64,000 nt of DNA from Tomocerus qinae (taxonomy: Eukaryota; Arthropoda; Collembola; Entomobryomorpha; Tomoceridae): the NCBI GenBank assembly GCA_020055645.1, contig CM034547.1, positions 17,764,513 through 17,828,512 on the forward strand. Direction: 5' to 3'. This document shows positions 1-14,513 of this stretch, one piece after another. Every line of letters starts with the position of its first letter. Within the stretch, counting starts at the first letter, position 1. Under the pieces are notes generated by a model that was given only the letters and a program-made list of their open reading frames with translations, was not told where the DNA came from and ran no database searches. A program made the translations under genes and the position numbers.

Positions 1-3000
1 AAAACTGGGGAGTCTAATCGTAAGCTTAACTCGTAATTAGAATGGATCTGACTGACTGAGCAGAACGGGAGTTGAGTTGAGCTGTTCGAGCGCAATTCAA
101 TCCTTAATATTCCTGTTTGGCTTTGCCTTGGTTGGCTCATGTTGGTGGCCTCACTCAATTCACTTGACTAAATTCAACCTTCATAAAATCCAAGTGTACT
201 AGAAGCCAGAAAATGAATTAAAGTATACATTCTATACATACTCGTGCTAAATATAAGGGTGGTGGTGCTAATGTAATGTAAGGTAGAGGACCACTGCTTC
301 CAACATACATCAGAAAAGTATATATGTACGTGGGTATGCAATAGTGATAACACGGCACAGTCGCCACACACATAAAGTAGACACATAGCCAACCATTTCT
401 TCCTCATTCAATTTTACATTGTAGTCGTAATGACATTTCTGCCAAAGTTGAGCAGACTTTACAAGAAACATGGTCCAATGAACTTCAGGGAAAGCAAATA
501 AGGGAAAGTACTAATCTTTGGATGAAAAGATAACAAGGCCCTCCTTCGAAATTATCCTGATCCACAGATGAAATGGTTATGATAGCTAGAGGATATTATG
601 AAACATTTCAGCTGATATATTGTTCACATCCTCCTCCATCTCTTTCTTGTCCTTAATTCGTCTACGGAGCCCCTGAGCAAGTTTGGTCATGCCAAAACAC
701 AGTTTTTCTTATACTGCTCTTATACTTTAGTTTCTTAGTCTTAGCCACTAACAATTTAGCAATTCCTAAGTCAGCCTCGTCTGGTTTGTATTACTAGGTC
801 TGCTAACTTGTGTATTATGTAGAGTTAATGGTGCCTACGTAATACTTAATGTATTCGATACGGCCATTCATTTTTGTTACACATAACTACATTCCCTTAT
901 CCATTGTAGCTATCACGTAACAAATCTATTTGCTTGTCCTTCACTATATAAACACATCAAGATCGAAGCAGGCTCTTTATAAGGAAATGTTGTTGGTGTA
1001 ATTGTATATGGAACCCATTTGTTACTATGAGATGTCTAAATTGAAAGTGTATATAAGAAAGTCTTCGCAAAAGATTCCTATAGGACATTAGACTGGAAAT
1101 TTCTTTCATGGCCCACTAGGATTGATGTTATTGTATGCAGGGAACGTCATGAACTCAGTAGGCGGATTAAGAGGAAAACTGTTTGATTGCTTATAGTATT
1201 CGTGGTTACTTTCACTCACTCACTCTTGTCAGTTCACTGACTTACTATTATACTTTACACATTAGGTACACCAGAGAAGAGTCAGTTGAATCCTGCTGGA
1301 CGTAATGGTTGTGTACGCCATTTTCTAGTAAATTGCTCCAAGACTAGTATTTCCACATGCGAGATAGTCGGGAGATAGTAGTGATGAGTTTACCCTCACA
1401 ATCACAAATATACGGAAACCGAGAGATACAACCCTTTGCTTTTACTATTCAATTTGCTATTCTTAGTATCACTTCCTTAAATCCAATCTGAACTAACAAT
1501 TTACTTCTTCCCAAGGTGCAATCCCTTTCCTTACTTGTTAGAAATATAAACCCAACGTCACGTAAACCATAAATGCAACCCGGGACGAAAAGTAAACTCA
1601 TACCTAGAAACTTTAACGCAATTCTACTTAACTTGCTCAACTCTGTCATTCCTCTACACACAATTCTTTGTTTTCACTTTATATTCCTTTTCCATATTAT
1701 TGAGCGGAGGAGTAATGCATGAACGCAAAAACGTGATATTGTATTTTCTCTATCACAACTTACATAGCTCCGTAATATGTAGTCTAATACAAACACAATT
1801 CAAATTGTATTACAGAATTTTTTTCCAAGAATGTCGAATGTTCCTGAATAATAATAACCGCCAACTTTTCCAAGAACAATTCAACCGATGTAAGTGAACA
1901 AAGTGCATTTGCGGCTAAAGTACACTACCTATGTGCATTACGAACTTGAAACAACAGTAAATGTTCAAGTGTTCAGGCAAACTTTAAGCATCAAATATTT
2001 AAGGCATTTGCGACTGGCAAAAGTGTAAAAAATATTATTCGCATTTACACTAAGTAGCGATTACGTTCTGCAGTTAGCGTAATACCCACTATACGCTGAC
2101 TAATTCCCTATTATCCGCTTTATAACTCAATGAGCAGAATTTTACATGCACAATTAACCACAATTTAATTTTAATTTCCCATCATTAGAGAATATTCTTA
2201 TCACATATAGATAGACACAATAATCACACAAGTAGATGAGTATTCATTGCATATCAAAAGTTACATATTGTTCTGAATCGCCGCGTTTCTATTGTCGATT
2301 TCATGATTACTATCTTAGCCACAAACACAAATTGAATTGCCTAAAATACTAATTGAAATAGTCATGAAAAATTAGATTGTTTTCCTAATCAACATATGTA
2401 TGTATACATTAGTATATATAAAAATCAAGAAATGCATGGGCAACTATGTAATGTGCAAAAGTAGGATACTCTACCATAGCAGATAAAAGACAGAAAATCT
2501 CAGTAGATTTCCTATGTGTACTTCGTATGTACATCATACCCTTAGCCTTAAATATGGAATCAAAATATCATGACGACCTTTACCAAAATTGTCTATTTTG
2601 AATGGGAATAATAAGAGCAGACATACGTGTAGGCATAGAAGACAGACTGAGGTGGGCACTTGGGAATAGAGGCGAAAATTCTGTTGCGGAGAAAGCAAAA
2701 AGGGTAGTACTGCTTGCTAAAGCTTCTGATTTTCTTGTGATCGTATGAGGAAAATCATCAAACAAAATAACCATGTATGTTCTAAGCTACTGTGTAAATG
2801 TGCTTCTACGTTTCTTTCTCATGAGTTAGCAGACATCTCGAAAATGAGCAGTAAGGCCGTTATGTGTTTTTCCACAAATGAAAAAGGTTATATCAATACT
2901 TTCCTACTGGGTAAGTCCTCAGTATTATTAAGACTGTTATGGTTCCCTTTGAGACCATGGCCATGGTCGTGCCATACATTTCTTTGGATGAATTATATCC

Positions 3001-3099
3001 GTAATTGCATCAAAACTAAATATGATTCAAGAATATACTAAACTATATAGTAAGTAACCAGCATTGCATACATGCGGAAGAACCGCAACTTGTCTACAT
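1..3099. other. Non-coding stretch, no gene seen
   Basis: Reading frames on both strands are short and have random composition. I see no conserved domain, no convincing exon flanked by good splice sites, no tRNA-like fold and no long repeat. Regulatory DNA or part of a large intron cannot be excluded. Confidence 0.5.
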
Positions 3100-3417
3100 C
3101 TTTTAGTCAACACAATTTTTGTTTACACCTTTTTCTTCAAAACAATTTTTGCTTGCATCTTTTCGTCAATACAACTTTTGTCTACACCTTTTCGTCAAAA
3201 CAATTTTTGCCTATACCTTTTGTCGACACAATTTTTTGTCTACACCTTTTCGTCGACACAATTTTTGTCCAGCCATTTTGTCGATGCAATTTTTATCCAA
3301 CCATTTTGTCGACACAGTTTTTGTCCAGCCATTTTGCGGATACAAATTTTGTCCAAGCACTTTGTCGACACAATTTTTGTCCAGCCATTGTGTCGACACA
3401 ATGTTTGTCTACTCATT
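3100..3417. repeat. 30-bp minisatellite, about 10 copies
   Basis: About ten diverged head-to-tail copies of a roughly 30-bp unit built on the core ttttgtcgacacaattttt, followed by a variable gtctacac or gtccagcc segment. Copies on the right often carry a GTCGAC hexamer; those on the left have gtcaaaac or gtcaacac, so the array looks like it homogenised from one side. Because the unit is a multiple of three bases and lacks stops, all three plus frames stay open across it and give repetitive ten-residue patterns rich in Phe, Cys and Gln. I regard these as artefacts, since no frame is favoured and no signal peptide or splice context is present. Confidence 0.85.
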
Positions 3418-6400
3418 TTTGCGGTCCTTTACCAAATTAGTTCATCAGTGCCAATGTTGCAAATAAGTCATCTGTTAACGAAAGGAAAGCGGATATTGAT
3501 ATACGATATTGATGTGTTGACAATGAAATGTTGACACCTTAAGGATGAATCATACATGTATGACCATATAGTGGTCTAACTAAAATAGCTTTTATAAAAG
3601 GAAATTGTCCATGAACCAAGCAAACATGTAATAATATGTAACTGTACAAGAAAACAAGGATACTGAATACTTTTACGCTTGGAATGAAATCATTCCGAGG
3701 TTATTGGATTATTGGACAATTGGGAGTTTGGGATAGACTTGAATAAGAAACCTGAGTATAAGACTTTCGTTATTATTATATTAAATTGTGCTACACGTAC
3801 GTACTGATGTGTGTTACAGTTTGAGTTTTTAGAGCCAGCTAAGTATAAGATTCCGACCCAGGAGAATGGAGGCCTGGTGAATACATACGAGTTACTATTC
3901 TAGAGTTCACTTCTCAGCCTCTTTTGATGTTAACCTGATATTTGTATTTTTACCAACGATTCAATTACATTCATTCTGATCCGTGAGGTAAAAGCTCTTT
4001 CACATAGACTACTAGAGCTGAAAATAATTGGAAACTTACAAAAAACAGCAATTGAATTTTACACAAGATAAAACGGGTAAAAATCTCGCAAAAAATTACG
4101 ACATGTCTTATACTTTTAGTAACGACGAATGCAATGTGAGTAAAAAAGCAATTAAAATTGAACAAAATCAATACAGCTACACGATTAACATCGACATCTT
4201 AGGTATTTACTTTCAGGAAAAGTGTGCTGGACTCCTTTTGGTGCACAAATGACCCCAATTGATTAAGAGCTTTTTATCACTGCTTTAATTTTCTTTATCG
4301 ACAACATGAATTATATTTACGCTGAGATAAAAACTATCTATGCATTTAAGTACATGTTGGATTTAGCTGTTAGGGAAGGGTATTATATAGAGTGAAAATC
4401 TTTTAGAATAGATAAGTGTATAATGCATTATTACTACATCTACGTCCCTCCAGGAATACAAACGCTGTACTTACGTTTCGATTATAGAGGCACATTATAA
4501 GGTGGTGAAAGTCATTGAAAATGTTGATGGTGTGCAAAGGTTAAGATGAAAGTATGACTCGCAGCACAAGAAGGAAAATGCAAAGCAGGTGCAGTGAGGG
4601 AGAAACAGCTCTGTTAGTGTAGTGTGATATTAGCTTACTGGGTATATGAACAATATGGAGAAAGAAAATAAGAAGCTATGTCAAGGCATAATGTATAGGC
4701 ACTATCTGTCAAACTAAATCAATGCAGTGTTTCTCTAGAGGAGAGGAGAAGAAATACATTTTACAGCCTCAGAATATCAACTAGGTGGGTAAGTATATGT
4801 GCATACATATAGTGTATTATGTATCCGCTTTCCACCTACGTATACATAATGTATTTACTTATCTGCCAGTTACACCAGAAATGCATACATAGTACAATAT
4901 GCTGTGTGGGTCCATGAAATGAGACTGTATCTGTAAGTCTAAGTAGCTTCGAGGAAGCTTCGAGGAATCCTATAAGAAACATGATCACTAATGGTGTAAT
5001 GGTAAACGGCAAAGGTACCCACTCCTGAACCTTTTACTCAATCAGTAAAATGCTCCTACGCATATGTATTTATACCACTATAGTGTACCACTCAACCATA
5101 TTACAATCATGGTACAAACTACAAACTAGCTCCTTCCCCCACAGAAATATTCTGCAGACACACATACATTCAGAATAGAGTTCACAGTACTTTCTATTCC
5201 AAAGACTAACTTATGAACACGTGGAACAGATATTCTATAATAAGCAAGCGCAGCTATTAACAACTATAAACAGAACAAGGCTTCTACTTTCTTTAAGGGT
5301 ATTAATATTTTTTTCTCCAAGCTAAATAAGGTGTGTGAAAGTCTACTTCCAATATTTTGACAGACTGTGCTGGAGCAGCTTCGGAATGGAAAGGTCGGTC
5401 CTGGAATTTCTATGTTTTCTACATTTTTATTCCTGCCCTCATGATGAGTCTTGCCTTCAGCTGCCTAAGTAGGTATCTTACCAGATTCAAGCGTCCTTGG
5501 GTACATTGATAAGATACCGAGAATATAATAAGCTTTTTCTCCTTATAATACTTTCACCGAAAAGTAAAAGCTTCTTCTCACTAACAGAGTAAGTATGGAC
5601 TAGATGAATATACTTTCTCTTGAGCATTGTTATGTGATGGTACAGTGATCAGACATGCCCTGAGAACAGAAAACTTTTCTTTCCCGGTCAATTTTTACTT
5701 TCTTATTAAAATGTTTCAATTTGGAGGCTATCTTTCGAGCCTTTATTTATCTGTTGCCTCCTACTAACAGCAAAGTTCTACAGTACAATGGCACACTATT
5801 CCCTTGCTTCCACTATGGACTGTGAATTCTTTTGCTCGATATTTATGGCCAAATTTTGGTTAGTCACAATGTCTTGTAGTATGTGCATTCAGCATACAGG
5901 GACTACACAAATAATATATCCAAGGCTATATACAGTACCAAAAGTGATCCTTCTTACTTACATGATGGAAAATTTCTCTTGGGAGATCTCTGACCTTATT
6001 CCCTACAGAAGTAGAAAAGGTCGCAGCTTCAGCTATACCTTTTCATACTATATCCTAAGATTACTATCATAAAATACCTCCCCCGAGCTAAAGTCACCTC
6101 CTCACGCTCTATACTATGGAACAGTTTTTCATTGCAGTTACATTATTAATATTATTTGTGTTTTTAAGTTAGCGTATAAATAATACGACACTATACTCAC
6201 TACTAACAAGAATGTTGCACTAAGCATTGGTGATGTAGTATACATCTAAAAGTAGAAGTGAACTGCTAAAATTTTGACAATCCTGATGATGGTATATATT
6301 GATTGGTGGTCGAGAAGAGAATAAGCATGAATAAGCTGGTGCAGCGGTGAATGTTCAGAAATATTAAGTACTTATAATCATCTTTATCATTCCATTACTA

Positions 6401-8703
6401 TTAAAGTTTACAAGTGTCTTGCAGGTAGAAGATATAAAATATGTCCCTTTTTTCTTGGAGCAATAATTAAAATGTTCCATCATGCAATACAACTACTTTG
6501 AGGATTAATTTCGAATTGACTATAGGCAGCTGAATGATCAATAAAATAAAAATAATATCACTGATAACATTTAACGAGAGAAAACATTAGTTAGTACTTC
6601 CCCAAATTACATGACATTACATGACATAATAGAGATGGCAAGTACATTGAAGTGCAAAAATGGAATTCTAATTCCTGTTTCAGTTTTAGACATTACTTAT
6701 AACTTACCAATTTCAAATTACTTTTAACAATAGAAAACTTAAGTCGATCCACATAAAACGAAGTATATTAGTTAAATACTACTGTCAAGGCTATTATAAA
6801 CTAGATACACAATACATCACTTTTTCAATGGATAGGGTTTTTTATAGATATATAGACCTTTTTATACATAAGTGAAAGCACTCAAATCATAAGTACAACT
6901 CAAATCAATCAAAATAAGTAATAAGTATAGGCAGCGAATAGCAATAAGAAGGAGCATTCCACAAGTTTGAAATAGCAGAAAGTTATCGAAAAAGTTTCAG
7001 TCAACAATTTAACAACTTTTGATGTTTTGACATTTATTGTTTATTCCTCGGCTTAAATGCTAGTCCATGTATATAGATAGCATGTCCTATTGCTGGAAGA
7101 AAACTGCAATCAATCTGATATGAAATAGTACTTAAAGTAGTTAGAAAGGTATGATTTCCAGGAGTTTTATCTTTCTATCTAACAATCAGTAACAATAAGC
7201 TATTAAGGACTTTACTTGAGTTAGGTAATGAACGTATCATACCGGGCATTTATTTGTTTGTACTACAGAGTAGCATGACACAATATTTAGGACACAGCGT
7301 TATTGGTTTACAGACTAAAAATTAGTTTTACTATTTTGTCCTACAATTCATTTGACAGAGTACTTAATATATATCTGTAAAGTACCAAATGCCAATACAA
7401 TACAAGGAAAATAAGTAAAATCGTTGCCAGTTGCAAATGTACCTTATCTTAAAATAACAAAGTGCTTTGAGTGGACAAAGTGGACTGTTGGGAAATAATG
7501 TATCACAAAGGAATTATATCAGTCAGCAGTAAAAGAAATAACCCGAGACGTACAGAGGAGAATATTACATCGTTTCTGCAGCGCTGCTAATCCCGTTTGC
7601 TACTTGTCTTATCGTCTATCGTTAACCGAATATATATATGTCCGCGATATAGAAACCTACATACTGACATTACTACATACTGAACTTACTACATACTGAA
7701 CTTACTAAACAATACAATAGGGCAAAGTCGGAAAAGCAAAGCAAGGTGGATAATCATCGTTTCAGTACTTTCTTTGCGATGTTTACTTTTCCTCATAGAA
7801 TTTCTCTGCTTTTGTAGACAAAGAAAACTATGTTATGTTAGGTAATTGTTACTTTGCGGTTCCGCCTGTCTGTCTGTACTGCTTATACAATTATTTGCGG
7901 TCTGCAGACACAGACTACTATTACATTATTTCGCTCGGGTAGGGGGTTCTAATATTTTGAGAAAGTATTATGTGCTCTGTTGAAAGCTAATTGGGTAAAT
8001 ATCTAGTGATATCAAAATACTTAGACAACTTAGAACACGTAGTTTATACATCAATATTTTCCTGACTCCACATTTTCATTGAGACTTTTGGACGATCACG
8101 TTGTTTTCTTATAAATCATTATTTGGGAATTATTTATTTTCTACAACCTTCTCCATTTCATGGCTACAACTACATTTTCCTGCTGTGCTGCTATTTTCAG
8201 TAAATGTTCCGCTTAATTCAGCAGTTCAAGTTACAATAGAGAAGGTGTTCGATATATATGGATTTTTTATTATATCCGTTCTGGTGAGAAATCTTTAGGT
8301 ATATCGGTAAAAAATTACATCCGAATCCAAAGCCATGGCCATATTGGTATAACAGTTACACAGATCAAGACATTTTCCCCAATGTTGATATCTTTTACAC
8401 TTCCTATGCTGTTTCTTCTATAATAATTTTTTAAAAATTCTACTGTAACTTTTCTCTCCTGGTTTAACCGATGGATCTGTTATTCACAAACACATATTAT
8501 ATTGTTCCTTTTTGCTAGAACATCAGTGGGAAAAATTAATTAATTAAGGACGCAGTTTACCGCTGGTTGCTAACGAAATAAATATGATTTCCAAAATTTA
8601 TCCCCGAAAATTGCGTCAATTGTCACAGCCGAAACCCCATAGTTAACCTGCCCGGCTATTCCATTACCTCAAGGGCAGTGCAATTTTGATAAACAGTGCA
8701 GTG
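3418..8703. other. Non-coding stretch, no gene seen
   Basis: AT-rich sequence with many stops. The longest ATG-initiated frame, at 5788-6072 (94 codons, hydrophobic and cysteine-containing), has no recognisable domain or splice context and is no longer than chance would give in a window this size. No other structure stands out. Confidence 0.45.
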
Positions 8704-8828
8704 CTATCAAGGTTAAATGCGACATAAACAGCCGTCTCACGGTTAGTATTATTATCACTATGACTACGGCGTCAATGCTTGTATTTGACGGCCGTTTATG
8801 TCACAGGGACAATAGACATCCTTGATAG
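8704..8828. repeat. Interrupted palindrome (small fold-back)
   Basis: The inner arms gacataaacagccgtc (8721-8736) and gacggccgtttatgtc (8787-8802) are inverted repeats with one mismatch around a loop of about 50 bases. Outer arms ctatcaagg (8704-8712) and ccttgatag (8820-8828) pair as well. It looks like the remnant of a small fold-back or MITE-type element. I could not identify a target-site duplication. Confidence 0.6.
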
Positions 8829-9109
8829 TAGTTATAACAACCATGGTTAAACTTAACCTTGTACAAGTATGAATGCACTGGAGAAAGATGCAAACAAAAA
8901 AGATTGTATTCTGAAGTAATAACATTGCCAATGACGACAGGTGGAAATGCTATTACAAGTCATAGTATAGAAATATATAACATAATACACTTCCCCATTT
9001 CCTAGAAACTAATTTTTTGAAATTGCGTTGACTTATGCTCTCGGATATTCCATCAACAGCAATTCGGGTCAACCTCTATTGCATTTAAAATCCATCATAG
9101 CATCTTCAT

Positions 9110-9421
9110 ATCGGCTTTTATTTCTCCCAGAGGATCAGTCCGATTTTTATGGGACCTACATTTTTGGAACCGTGAACTATCCAGGAACAAAAGTTGCCAT
9201 TCGGAATTTTGATATAGTTGTTTTAAATGCATTTAAAAAAATCAAATTCCCAAAAAAATGAGTCATTTTTAGTTTTTTATAAAACGTTGATGTTTTTGGT
9301 CCATTCAAAGCAACTATATCAAAATTCCGAATGGTAACTTTTGCTCCTGGATAGTTCACGGTTCCAAAAATGTAGGTCCCATAAAAATCGGACTGATCCT
9401 CCGGGAGAAATAGAAGCCGAT
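9110..9421. repeat. Fold-back element with 120-bp arms
   Basis: Positions 9110-9229 and 9302-9421 are inverted copies that differ at about 6 of 120 positions, separated by an AT-rich spacer of 72 bases. The arms contain the shared core gggacctacatttttggaac. A transcript through here would form a long, nearly perfect hairpin. The likeliest origin is a MITE or fold-back DNA element of recent age, given roughly 95% arm identity. The short open frames over both arms (9028-9261 plus and 9177-9440 minus) encode near-identical peptides only because the arms are copies of each other. Confidence 0.85.
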
Positions 9422-12400
9422 GTAAAACATTTTTTAACATGCATTTTCATAGTCCCTTGTGGTTGCTATGCAGGTATGAAGTAAAACCTTAATTTCATTT
9501 TTAGTAGTTAATGACTAAATCCAAAATTATTTAAGTGAAAGTCAGTGATTTTTTAAAAATTATTCGGAGAATTTTTTGGTCTTTGGACTTCTTTTTGAGA
9601 AATAAATTGATTTTCAAATCGGGCACATTGAAGTTTCACAAGTATTTTTATTGTTTTCAAAATATATCCGCAGAGGACTTGAGGATTATTAGGGAAACAA
9701 GAAACTTTACATCCCGTCGTTAATTCTAGTTAACTCTGACCATTATTTTTTAAACCGTCACATTAATTTGCAAAGGTTTATCTATTCTCTAGTGCAGTAT
9801 CTCTGTTCTGGACATAAGCAAACCCGATGAGGAGCATGTTTATGAGACAACCGTATTTGCATATGGTAACTTACTTAGCTCTTCCGCCCACTAACAAAGC
9901 CATTATAGTAAATCATTTTGGCTTCCGAATGTAGTAGGGTATTTCAGAAAATTATTGTAACCTACTAAATGAACAACAGAGAAGATGAAAGAGAAAAGTT
10001 GAGTCTCTGGATGTCATGAAAGACCGTCACAGTAATGAAGTTATCCATTCTATTTGTCTAATCTATAACTTGGGTAAATGAGTTTTAATGAAAATCCCTG
10101 CATGCAAAGAGCATAGCTTGGAGGGAGACATACGCGAAATACTTTAGCTGTCTGTAGTGGCCGCAATGTTTATTGCTATAAATATAACAATGCGCAATGT
10201 TCCATTTGCAGTCTATAAGAATGTAAACGTGATACACCTGAGCACACTTATATGCTTTTACTTTTATCATCCTTGTCATGTTGTCATTTGCACTCACCTT
10301 TCACAATGATTCAACTCTCAAGCCGTCAACCGGGTTGGCACAAATAAATGTATTATCCCGACTATATTCATGTATGTACACTGTGCACACTGGTTCGATA
10401 TTCACATGCGGGAAATAATTGAGTGATGAAAGATAGAGTTATGTAAATGTATCTTTAATACCAATTATTACATTTAGGTTGTGCCATGAGTTGTCAGCAT
10501 TTCCATTTGACTTTAGACAGATATCAGATATATCTGTACCCAAAATGCCTGTAGAGTATGTATATATTCGTTAAAATATCCTATAGACTTCAATTTTTCC
10601 TTTACAAGTCCAGACATAGGTTCACAATTTAAATGTCAGTGATGTAAATTGAGGCGTAGTTAAATCTTTAATGTCAACAAATTATAATTTAATTAGTAAA
10701 TGTCAATTATTGTGTGGTTGGTTGGGAAAAGTACTATTGATTAGGGATTACTGATGCGAAACGATAACTCCTATTCACTTTGAATTCCAAATTATTAATG
10801 AACTTTAAAGAACTGGAATGAGATATGACAAATGTCAACTACCATTAGCCTCAGTACTACATAGATTTAAGTACCTTAGATTCATTCTATTCATGAAGGT
10901 TAGCCCCATAACATAATGGAGAGTGTATAGTGACAGATGCAATAACTGTTAAGAGTGGGATTGCACCACATATAAGAATGGAAGTAAACAAAGCACTGCA
11001 CTGTATTGACGGACATTTGGCAAAGATATATTAGTAGATGAAAGACATTATCAGAATTTTTATATGGATTTGTAAAATTGCAAGAGCTGAATTGCCAGGG
11101 GATTATCACATACCTGGATGTACTTGAGTTGAGTCGTGTCTCTACGACATGACAGAAAGGATAGTGTAGCTGTCAGAACAAAGACTCGTGTCGTAAAGTC
11201 GTAACTAAAAGTTGTGAAGAAAGCGAAAGTAGGCTTACGTGGCAATGACAAGAGCCGAAGCATAAATGTATTATAGTAAACCCACTAGCATTATAACCCA
11301 AATGTATATATCTATACATGACCCATTATTTTAGGAAGAAAGTATAAAACTAGGGGCAGAATACAAATCGAAGGAAGACGCATGTGAAGAAAACCGTGTA
11401 TATATAGCCCACCATTTGTAGGTTGACATTGAATCATTGGGAACTATTCCTTCGTCAGCCTACTTTGTGCATAGGTAGCTCCTGCTACAGATATCACATC
11501 AAATTAGATTCTATTGACCGTATTCCCATCCAAGGATGGATTTTTATGAAACCCTCTATTACTGCGGCTATTGACACATTTTTTGGAAGACTACTTTGTA
11601 AAGTGATGTCACTTTCCTCCAAATTGTCTATATCCCAACTAGCCTACTGTCATCGAAGAATTGAAGTTGTGCAATTGAAACTGAAATCAAAATTGGCTGA
11701 ATGTCAGACTAAAAACTGTAATGAAGTCACTAGTGTCAGATCTAAATCTTACTAACATTAATTATTTTTACTAAGGGCTTTCCACTTCAAAGTATTTATA
11801 ACTGAATGTCATATTTACCCAGTCTCAAAAATATTACTAAAAATGTGGACATAGCGATTAGATTAAAAGGTAAACAGTTCATTGCTGCTCCCTCCAATTC
11901 AATTCTGCATACGCCTTTGATTTTATTGTAGTCGAATAGGTAATCCAAATAAATTGCAATAGTCAGTCTTTGCTTTTCGCCATTAAAACTGATGTAGAAA
12001 AGTGTTCACAGCGAGAGACAAGGAGTAATGTAAATATTTATGTACTACATAAGTGTTTTTAGATTTTAGTCGGGACTTTCACCACATGGATTTAGGCATT
12101 AGAGCCACCGTTGTCAATTTACATTAGTCACTACGTTTAAACAAAGACCGCAGTGTTTCACCAAATGAGCAGATTTGCCATATGCAGAGAAATTCTCAAA
12201 TTGTGCCAAAGAAAAGTCATTAGAGAAGATCGGATGGAATGAAATGATATTATTTTATAGTCTGTAGTCTAGAGAAGGAAGAGTGTGCATGTTTGATGAT
12301 AGTCGGCGAGGATGTGGGTTGGAAGACTGCATGGTAGACAAACTGGTAACTGGTAATCAGTTGCATTAGAAGGACTTCAGAAAGTCAATCTCTCGTACTT

Positions 12401-14298
12401 TGTCGCTTTAATAAGAATAGAATCAAATTTACGCTTACCCTTTGTAACTGATGCCATTGAGGAAGTTCGCCATTTATTGAAATACATTGACTTCGGATAG
12501 CCCCAACTAAATCCAGAACTCAACTCCACAAGACTTAAATAGTATAGGAAACTCTTATTTAGTAGAGAAGTACTAGTGGGTAGTACATTAACAGACTTAT
12601 TCAAAGAAAACGGATAGAAAGTGCGCCATAAGATCCTCTGCTACTTTCACTCTATGTACTTTCACTTACAAGTCCTCTCCTATTTCACATCCATACATTA
12701 GTTTTCATTTTCCCTTCTTTTCTTTTAGTGCTTTTATCTTCCATTACTTTCTCCATGTCTTTGTTTCATTATTCTACCTAATTTCCTATTGGCTTCATTT
12801 CTTTTCCAGGGCTTTAGAGGCAAGTCACCCCAAAACCTATGAAATAGAAGATATTCCCATTTCCAATTTATAACTGCCCTCAAAACTATTACTACTTATA
12901 CGCTGGATAGTAAGTAATAGCTTTCTCTGGTTGATTACACACAAGTCACCGACGGCATGTGTTCTCGCTCCTAATTCTATTACTATTATGGCTGCTTTCA
13001 TCTTGCTGTCTCTCCTTTCCTCTACGCTATGCATATGTATCGATACCTATACTTTATTAAATACCTACCTGCTTTAGTACCACCGCATCTACTTCTATAA
13101 CATGTTACGACAACGACGCTATGTCTTATCTTGGAGGTCACACGCTCTTTCCCCTCAGCATTAAAGCACTTTTTGAATGTCCCTAGTTTACTCAGTAACT
13201 CTACCGCAACTTCCAATATTCCATTTGTTTTCTTAGCAAACAATTTATTTCCTCTCGACATCATTCCTTCCCAGCAAAGGTCACTACTTTTATTTTTAAA
13301 ACTGCTTTATTTTTAGTCTCTCGTGCACTAGCTACATTTTCTATGGAATGATAATAAAATAGGAGACTTCACAATATTATGCACTTTTCACCAAACACTA
13401 ACTGCTTAAAACGAAAGTTTTAAAAATGGAATGTTGATTTACTGGTACCATTAATGTTACAATATAGATCTTTCCATAATTACGTTGGAACAGTTACACG
13501 TTTTATGCATGCTACATTTGGTCATAATGACTGCTTCACAGCTCCACTAGGAAAATCGAAACATTAAGCGAAATGGCCGTTTTAGAAAAGGTTATTAATA
13601 CTAAAGATTGAGTTAGATTTAGATTGCGTTGATTAACAAAGGTCCGTATTATTAGGAGCAAAAGAGCAAGCATCTATAACTAGATTGCTTTCTCTGTTTG
13701 CATAAATGTTACAAAGTTACAATTCATAAAAGATAATAACTGCCGAATAACGTTAGGTAACATTTTATGTGTACGAAGGCATTTTGGGATTTTAGCACAG
13801 GGTAATAATGGTTAATCATGAAAAGAATTTTGTAGACTAGGAAATCTGTGCTGTGCAGCTCGCACATATCTAATTAGCACATAAGTCCCTAAATCCTCAC
13901 TAATGTGATTTGTCCGTGAAAGTGGTATATACATTGCGATTTACGACTAACAGCACACAAGTGTGTAATTATCTTTCCCATTGCCAAATACACAGAATGC
14001 ATATGATACGCACAGCCGGAGATGTTAGAGCCGGTATAACAAAGGCAAACAAATCTCTGGGCTTAAAGTGTGCACAGTGCATTCTGACTTCAATACTAAC
14101 CAAACAGGCAGACCAATAGACTGGTAATTGGATTTCACAAGACCCCAATCGATAATAGAACAATCCGTTCTCCTGCAAAACTAATTTTCATTTGCCACAG
14201 TTATAATTAGTATTGGAATTCCTGACAAGTGCTAAACTAAATTAATAATTAGGCCTATTGTTTACACTTTTCTAAAGAAATCGCAAAATCAATTTTCT
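9422..14298. other. Non-coding stretch, no gene seen
   Basis: No recognisable gene. The longest frame runs over 11423-11755 plus (110 codons, opening with TTG rather than ATG), lacks a domain and is within chance expectation. Around 12.65-12.82 kb there is a pyrimidine-rich tract ending in ttccag, which resembles a splice acceptor, but the following sequence stops quickly in every frame I checked. Confidence 0.4.
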
Positions 14299-14315
14299 AT
14301 TTATAGGTACTCAAA

Positions 14316-14513
14316 ATGGATAAAGTGACATATTTAGAACAATCTAACGGGTCACCTCCGCAGGTGAAAGTCGATCCCATTCCTTCAACTTTCGATTTTA
14401 CATCAATTCGAGGTCCTTCTGTCCCTAACAATAACCCTCCTATATATAATAACCCTTATATTGCAATCATTATTAATTGCCCATTTTTTATTCTTCCATA
14501 TGATTGTTGTTAG
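14316..14513 (+). CDS. Possible first coding exon, unassigned
   Basis: An ATG in good context (aaaATGG) follows an acceptor-like tract (tctatttatag) by eight bases, and opens a 65-codon frame beginning MDKVTYLEQSNGSPPQ. A consensus donor (cag|gtgaaa) sits after the sixteenth codon, near 14363. The mixed polar composition at the start looks more protein-like than nearby frames; after about residue 45 it turns into AT-derived N, I, P and Y. I recognise no family and see no partner exon, so this could be chance. Immediately downstream lie a second Kozak-like ATG at 15129 and then the composite repeat. Confidence 0.18.
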   Translation: MDKVTYLEQSNGSPPQVKVDPIPSTFDFTSIRGPSVPNNNPPIYNNPYIAIIINCPFFILPYDCC